Below, in pieces: positions 1 through 7,059 of a DNA stretch of 10,868 nucleotides (the stretch's first letter is position 1; every line of letters starts with the position of its first letter). The stretch lies in assembly GCA_003573635.1 (NCBI GenBank), contig QUTJ01031320.1, positions 1 through 10,868 on the forward strand, written 5' to 3'. The translations under genes and the position numbers were made by a program. Source of the stretch: Goniomonas avonlea. Lineage: Eukaryota > Cryptophyceae > Goniomonadida > Goniomonadaceae. The notes below the pieces were generated by a model. It did not search any database and was not told the DNA's origin. It was given only the letters and a program-made list of their open reading frames with translations.

Positions 1-129
1 GGGGGGGGGGAGGTGTGTCGTCCGGATGGAGGGGAGCAGGTCGCCTGGGAGATACACGGGTGATACACGGGGTAGCAGATAGGAAGAGCAGATTTGACGA
101 GTAGACATAGAGAGGCGGGAGCAGGGAAA

Positions 130-263
130 TCTCTCTCTCTCGCTCTCTCGCTCTCTCTCTCTCTTGAACGGCTTGAATCCTCTGCCCCCCCCCCCCCTCT
201 CTCCTCTCTCTCAAGCCAGGGAGAGAGAGTGTGTGTGAGAGAGAGACAGAGAGAGAGAGAGAG
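130..263. repeat. (CT)n ... (GA)n imperfect inverted microsatellite
   Basis: Two blocks of CT repeats (about 130-165 and 196-212) are followed by GA repeats (221-263) on the same strand, so the arms can pair with each other. A homopolymer C tract sits between the CT blocks. Confidence 0.75.
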
Positions 264-293
264 GAACACACAGAAGAAGAGGTGTTTTGCACA

Positions 294-347
294 AGTAGGG
301 CAACAAGCAGGGCAACAACAGGGCAACAAGTAGGGCAACAAGTAGGG
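294..347. repeat. 12-bp minisatellite, about 4.5 units
   Basis: Units of CAACAAGTAGGG with small variants (CAACAAGCAGGG, and an 11-bp CAACAACAGGG) run head to tail, starting 13 bp beyond the last supported VPS50 coding base. Confidence 0.8.
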
Positions 348-359
348 AACACACACGAC

Positions 360-3300
360 CTTGAGGATTGCCTCGACCTGGCTGATGAGAGCCTGCGCCT
401 GCTTCTTTTTCAGACCCTGACCGTCGCACATTGTGCGAACCAGCGCAAGCACCTGCCCGAGACAATCAGGAGCAAGCTACCGCGGTCAGATAGGCAAAGG
501 TAACTACCACCAAAATCAGCCCTTTGTTGGATCAGAAAAGACCTCTCCTACAAGTACCGTACTTGGCCGCGCGATTGGAGGGATCAGAGGGCTGTATCTG
601 GGGTGGCAACTGCCGCCGAGGGAAGGCCGATCGGTCCCACACCATGAGAGGGAGAGCGATAGTGAGGGCGAGTCATGTGCGAGCAGGACAAGAGCAACGT
701 GTCCCTGTGAAAGCAAGAAACGGCAGGGTGGGTTGGCCTAGTGTGTTCATGGGCAGGTGGTGAGGGAGTGCTGTGGGCGGAGGACGGACCTGCTCGCTGG
801 TGTACTCGGCGTGCTGGTGGACCCAATTTGGCACGTCCTGCTCCGGCATGTAGTATGCTTTGATGTACTCGTCCACGTATCTGCCCACGAACATTAACTC
901 CTCCCCCGCGGGACAGACGCCACCCGGCCAGTCAACACCCGGCCAGTCAACACCCGGCCAGTCAAGGAAGGGGGAGCGGGGGAGGAGAGCGGGAGGGGGG
1001 GGGGGAGGGAGAGAGACAGGGATGGAGGGTGAGAGAGAGGCAGAGGCAGAGGCAGAGACAGAGCGGAAGAAAGGGAGGGAGCAACGGAGAGGGGGGGGGG
1101 CACCTGTGTTGTGGAATAGGGCGTATCGAGGTGACAAGTCGGAGATTCTTGCACAGCGTTTCCAAGTCATGTGACATCCTGAAGGGCAGGATGAGCATTG
1201 TGACGACCACGGCGTGCGAATGATTGCACTGAGGGCCCAAACCACTCGAGATCGTGAACGAACGCTTGACATCTCCTTAACATCTCCTTGACACCTCCTC
1301 ACTCGTGGCTGGACTGGTGACCTGCAGACAAGATTGAGGGCAGAGAATAGATTCTTACATGGCACGGCCTTCATGTGAACACTTTTTGGCATGCGAGAAA
1401 CCCTGCAGAGACAACTGTGAGTGAGAGGTTGCCTCCCTCCCTCCCTCTCACCTCCCTTCTCCCACCCCGCTCTGCCCCCCTCTCATATCCCGTCAAGGAA
1501 AATAGAGTCAGGGACAACCGAGACGAGGTTCAAGAGGTGTGTGTGTCAAGTGAGTGTAACACACACGTGTGCAGCACCTCAGGTTGGACAGTGGCCCACG
1601 CACACATTACATCAGGTTGGTGCGGACACAGGCGAGGCAAGGTGTGGCGCACCTCAACCAGCTGCTCCATCGTGTACACGATGGCATTCCGCAAAATCAT
1701 TTCTGAGACTTCGTCAGGGAGGCGAGTCTTGAGCGACGCGAGCAGAGACTGCCAGGAGGGTGAGCGACGCGAGCACCCGCACTCGTGCTCCACACCCATG
1801 TCCCACACCCACCATGTTTCGCGCATCGCGTCTGTGTCCGAGACGCACGCGCACGCGCGCCTACAGTACTCCCTGCGCGCACACCGCACGGGACGGACGG
1901 GAGGGAAACGAGGAGAAAACTCACCGAGAGCAGCTGAAACTTTTTCTGTAGGGCGTCGATGTAGGAGTTGTGGTAGGCTCCCAACTCCTTGGGGTTCCAC
2001 TTCACCTGCCCAGAAGGTGAGTGGTGATCGGTGCCCACTCGAAACAAGAACAGTGCGAGGTGAGAACACAGCTGTGGTGAAGGAGCATGTTCCACACGCC
2101 TTTCCATACAACCAAATGGTCATACAACCAGCACACTCCACGGCCACCTGCGCAGCGCCCTTGCACGCATGCACCCAACAACCCGCCACGAACCAACGCA
2201 CACAGCCAGAACAGGTCGGGCACCTTGTCCATTTGTGCGACAATATCGGCCATCGGCATGACAACGTAGGGCACGCGCCGCCACAGGCAGTCCTTGAGCT
2301 CCGCCATGCAGTCCACAGTCGTGGAGTAGAACACCTGAGGCGGCGCACGGTCAGGTCACCGATGGTTGCGAGACACCCCCCCGCGCGCGCGCGTGCGCCC
2401 CCTCTCTGCATCACATGCCGCCATTACAGTGTGCTCCGCTTCCGGCGGGAACGTGAGCTTGTCATGTCATGTCAATGTCAAGCAGGGGTGGGGGGGGGGC
2501 AAAAAAGTCTGTGTGTAATTGTCCCTCGCCCCCCTCTCCTCACTGGACTAGGATTATCTAAGTCCATGGCATATCCCGAGCATATCCCGAACATATTCCG
2601 AGCTAACCGCGAGTATATCGCGAGCATATCCAGAGTAGACTGTGTTGGAGCGAGGCAATGTGGAGTGAGGCGGCGTGAGTGAAGCGGTGAGGGAGTACCT
2701 TGAGGCCTTCAGTCGCCGACTGGCGGAACTTGATAAAGTGTGCCAGTGTTGGCTCCAGCTGGCGCATCACCGACGCCAAAAACATGAGGGACTCCACGGC
2801 ACAGTGCCGCTCGCACAATCCTGCGCTTGTGCGTGGGTGCGCGCAGGGAGGGGGAGGGAGAGGGAGGGAGAGGGAGGGAGAGGGGAGCAACGCGAGAGAG
2901 CGAGGGAGGAGAGACTTCTCTAAACCACTGAGCGACCACTGCGGGAAAACAAAGAGGTGGAAACAGGGCTCTCAAATTTCTCGCCCCTTTCCCGACACCA
3001 CACTGCAGGTCCAGGGTGGAAGCGAAATTAGAGAGACCTAACTGAACAGTGGAATCGAGGGTGGAGAGCTCGGACGTGTGCAGAGCTGCAACGCAACCCG
3101 CAGTCAGTGACGGGGGTGCGCCACTGACTGCGGGACGGTCAGTTCCACACGTCGCTCCCGTCAGGGAAGGGAGCTCGACGGCTGACGGCAAAGTGAATCT
3201 GAATCTACCACAGAATGTGTGGGCACACTGGTGCCGCACCGTAGCAGGCCTCCTGGGAGGTGATGTCAACCATGGCGTTGAGCTTGAACGACAGGTTGAC

Positions 3301-6300
3301 GTTAGAGTGAGGTCGAGGTCGTTCACGCACGTGCCGCAGCTCGGCCAACGTGCTCCGCAATTTCGGCGAGGTCCTGTGTACGCCAGTTGCATTAGCCACT
3401 CGGCACAGGCAGACATGAGTGCTCCGAACCAGACCGTGTGATCTCTGGGTGTGTGCGACACACACACACGACACACCACTCACTCACAGACGACACACCA
3501 CTCACTCACCTCTCACTCACAGACGACACACCACTCACTCACACCACTCACTCACAGATGACACACCACGCACTCACACCTCCCACTCAAAGATGACACA
3601 CATGCTGCCTCTGAAGTGCTTCTAGAGCAGCTTGCATAGAAAGAATGGTGAGTGTCGATTCTCTGAGATTCACTCGGAGAGTGTCACTGCGAGGGCGGGA
3701 GGTGCTGCGGGAGGGCGAGAGGTTCGGGAGGTGCTCGCAGCACTCCGACGGCGGGAGACGATTAACCCCGGTGCACAAGTCAACAAGATTGGCAACACTT
3801 GAGCACTTACCGAAGGTGGTCAGCTTCCATCCAGTCAAACCCTTTCAAAGCTGTCAAGGCTGTCAGCGAGATGGAGTACATTCTCGCAAAGGAATGCAGC
3901 AGGACAGGGGCGGGGGTCGGGGAGAGGGAGGGAGGTCGGAGGAGGGCGGGTAGCTCACCGGCGTGCGCAGTGCCGGCTCCTTCTCCCGGGGGCGTGAACC
4001 ACTCGACCACAGACGCCACGTACACCTGCGACACGCGTGAGAACGACAGCGGTCAAAACCAGTCGGGGACTCAAGGCTGCCTCACTAGGAGAGGCGCGAT
4101 GGCGGGTGGCCGACCTGAAACAGCTCGACAAGCCCGCTGAAGGTGTCGTGGGCGACAGGCTGCAGGACGTCCATCATCTGGATGTAGGAGCCCATGAACT
4201 TGACCAGGGACAGCGCTGACGACGTGAACACTGGCCCGCCCACGGACCTGCGGTGTGCGCTGCGTCAGCGAGCTCGGAGAGTGCCCCGAGGCCACAGCGT
4301 GTGCGTTGATGAGTTCAAGAATAGTGCTGCATAGACGCGACTTACACGGGGGGGTGGTTGAAGCACCCAGCAGATGCTGCTGTACACCGTGCCGTCAGAG
4401 AGGGCGAGAGAGATGGACAAGGAGAGGAGCAGAGGGCCGCAGAGTGGGAGAGGAGCAGAAGGCCTGCAGAAGCGTTCACCGCCTGTGAACTACCCATCTA
4501 GAAATAGCATAGGCTATCTGTTGAAGTCTCCGACCCTCGCTACTCGTGATGGAGGTGTGGAACGTCGCTCGGTGCCAACCGAGGGGGGGGGGGGCGCACT
4601 CGTTGGACTTCTTGCGGCGTGTGCGCGGTGCGGCGCCGTCCTCGTCGACAAAGTCCTGCACCGAGGGTCAGGCCGCAACACGCAGGCGCACACCCGTGTC
4701 AGCAACAAACAGGCTCAACAAACAGGGGGGAGGGATTGGCTGAGGTCGCAGCTGAACGAAAACACTGGAGCTGGAAATGAAGAAATACCGAAACATGCCA
4801 TCGTCTGCAATCGACACAAAGAGGCAGCAGCAGGACGCGACAGCCAAACACCCCAAAAGACGCAGCGCTCTTGTGGGACCCCCGAAAGAGGTCGAGGGCG
4901 TGCAGTTGTGCGCACCTGCTGCAGCTCCAGTTGTGCGCACCTAGGATGTAGTGCAGTTGTGCGCACCTGCTGCAGCCGGTACGACTGCACACGACACGAC
5001 ACTGCATGTCTGTGTCGTGTCGCAAGTTGCACCTGCTGCAGCTCAGCACGTAGAGCAGTGATGCGCACCTGCTGCAGCTCAGCATCATCGTCGTCGCCTT
5101 CGCCAGGGTCGGGCGTGGCGTCCTGAGTCTCATGCTCCTTGCCCTTATGCGAGACCTGGGCAGAGTAGAGCACGAAGGGGTTGCCCTTGGTGCTCATGCC
5201 CGCGAGGAGACCTTCTCCTTTCCGGCTGAGGTCTCCGTGCGCACACTCCGGCTGCTTGGCCCCGTTGGCTGCCGTGCCCGGCGCCATGTAGGAGGAGAAC
5301 CCTTTGAGTTCGCGCATGCTGCTAGCGCCTTAGAGTCCGCCACACAGACAAGGCACAAAACGCGAACACAGGCAGGCGCAGCCACGCGCTGGCGCAAGAC
5401 ACGGACGCGCGCCCGCTCAGACACTCGGCGGACTCACTTCATCACAGAGAAGGACTTGTCGCACGGGAAGGGGTGCCACATCTCGTTCTCCATCATGTTG
5501 GCCAGCAACATGAGGTGGTCTTTGTGGAAGGAGTCGTAGTACGCTTTGCTCTGGGCACGCACCGACCCTCGCAGCCCTGCCAGGCACAAGACAGCGTTGG
5601 CGACCGTAGGCCAGACAAGACGGGATCCGACAAGGGCATCCAGACAAAGGAAGAGAGGACAAGGGGTTGTGGGGGAGAGGACAAAGAAGGGAGACAAGAA
5701 GAAAAGGGTCAGGAGGGCGAGGTGGGACGAGAGGACACGGATGCGGGGGGGGGGGGGGTGCGCCGGACCAGTTTACCCGTTACGCAGGTACCTTACACAG
5801 GATCCTTACGCAGGTTACCTCACGCAGATTACCTTACGCAGGTTAGTCAGGCTTCCCCGTTACGCCGTTTGTCGGAACCTGCCCAACCACACAACCTCTT
5901 TACACTTGGGGAGAGGCTGGTCTGCGCTACTAGAACCGCCACAAGTACTCACAGTTGGCGTCCGTTTGGGTGAATTCTTCACCGACAGCAATGAAGCGCT
6001 GAGCAGCGTAGACCACCTGCTCCCCGTATTAGACAGGTAAGATATCCTTCAGGGAGGCTAATCGTGCTGTGGTCTGCCGCATGGAGGCATGACGCAGAGG
6101 GCCGAGCTGCGACAAGGGGCGCCAGTTGAGTTGGTGACCTGCGACCTCGCTCTCCGATACTACTTGCTACTGACGCCGATGGTCTCCGGTACCGGAGGTG
6201 CCACGCTATATCGATGTGCCTGAGCGAGGCTGCACTCGAATGGCCCAGCCACACTGATACAACGCCATTGCAGCAGTGCTTGGGTTGGGTCCAGGGTCAG

Positions 6301-7023
6301 CACCAGCCGAAAACACGATAAGCGACGACTGTGCTCTGCTTGATGGTCCGTGAAGCGAGCTCACCTGAAGAAAGCGTTCAAGCTTCCAGCTTGTGCACTT
6401 GGGGGCGTCAAGGAGGCGGCACATCATTTTTTGCACCTGCGCCTGGGTGGTAAGCTCGCGCGCACACACGCATGCAAGGCAGGGCAGCCAGCCAGCCAGC
6501 CAGCCAGGCAGGCAGGCAGGCACCAAGCACCCGCACGCGCTCGCACTCACGACCGCATCCGCACGCACGCAAGCGCATACGCACCCGCGGCACGTGCTCA
6601 CTCACGCACCCACATGCAGAGACCAACGCACCCTCACCCAGACCAACGCACCATCACCCAGACCAACGCACCATCACCCAGACTTCGGAGCGTCCCTGGT
6701 CGAGCGCTTCGGCCGCGGTTGCGTAGGCGTCGCTCACGTCGGGGGGGAGGTCATGCTGCGCGCGCCTCGCGTGCCAGTTGGTCATGCAGAACATGGAGTG
6801 CATGAGGCTCGACAACACCTCGCACGACTTGAGCAAACACGGCAGGAACTGAGGGTGTGATCAGGTTGTGAACGGCAAGGTGTGGATAGAGGGAGCCAGA
6901 CTCAAGCACGCAGCGGCCGCCGAGACAGGCATGCACTCCACCCTGATCGGGACGAGGTGCTGGTGTGCAAGGTGTGCGTGCGCGCGCGCGCGCGCGTGTG
7001 TGCGTGTGTGTGCGTGTGTGTGC

Positions 7024-7059
<36 letters not shown>

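Larger units (their letters stand above)
1..359. other. Region left of the last visible VPS50 exon: repeat-rich, probable intron or 3' flank
   Basis: No gene can be supported here. It contains a G10 run at 1-10, a CT-rich block (about 130-165), a C14 run near 185-197, a second CT block, a GA-rich block (221-263) and a 12-bp minisatellite (294-347). The VPS50 reading frame continues open but becomes Leu/Cys/Ser-rich repeat translation unlike the family. Confidence 0.5.
790..4247 (-). other. VPS50: VPS50 C-terminal region (Syndetin_C-like), exons 12-22
   Basis: Eleven exons of 44-134 nt encode the best conserved part of the protein. It begins at the GPVFTSSALSLVKFMGSYIQ segment (exon 12) and passes through ESLMFLASVMRQLEPTL (16), VFYSTTVDCMAELKDCLW (17), AYHNSYIDALQKKFQLL (18), LPDEVSEMILRNAIVYTMEQ (19) and ETLCKNLRLVTSIRPIP (21), ending in YVDEYIKAYYMPEQDVPNWV (22). 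Order and spacing match the C-terminal half of animal syndetin. Exon 14 (49 nt) and its flanks form a lineage-specific loop (LTALKGFDWMEADHLR) whose acceptor has an in-frame alternative 9 nt downstream. Confidence 0.85.

Noticed and set aside
673-1392. Continuous 239-codon minus-strand frame
   Set aside because: It contains the true VPS50 exon 22 segment (YVDEYIKAYY) but reads through introns 20-22, including microsatellites. The homologous protein is obtained only after splicing.
1375-2682. Long open frame of 435 codons on the plus strand
   Set aside because: It lies opposite VPS50 exons 17-20 and their introns; its translation is Arg/His/Thr-rich repeat-like sequence with no domain. The minus strand has phase-consistent, homologous exons, so this is a shadow of GC-rich DNA.
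3455-3600. Regularly spaced repeats resembling a CRISPR array
   Set aside because: Units are degenerate, directly adjacent without unique spacers, and sit in a eukaryotic intron; this is a minisatellite.
3587-3838. Minus-strand open stretch with a helical-looking segment (TLTILSMQAALEALQRQ)
   Set aside because: It overlaps exon 14 in another frame and lies in intron 14. Exons 14 and 15 already join in phase, and no family segment is missing.
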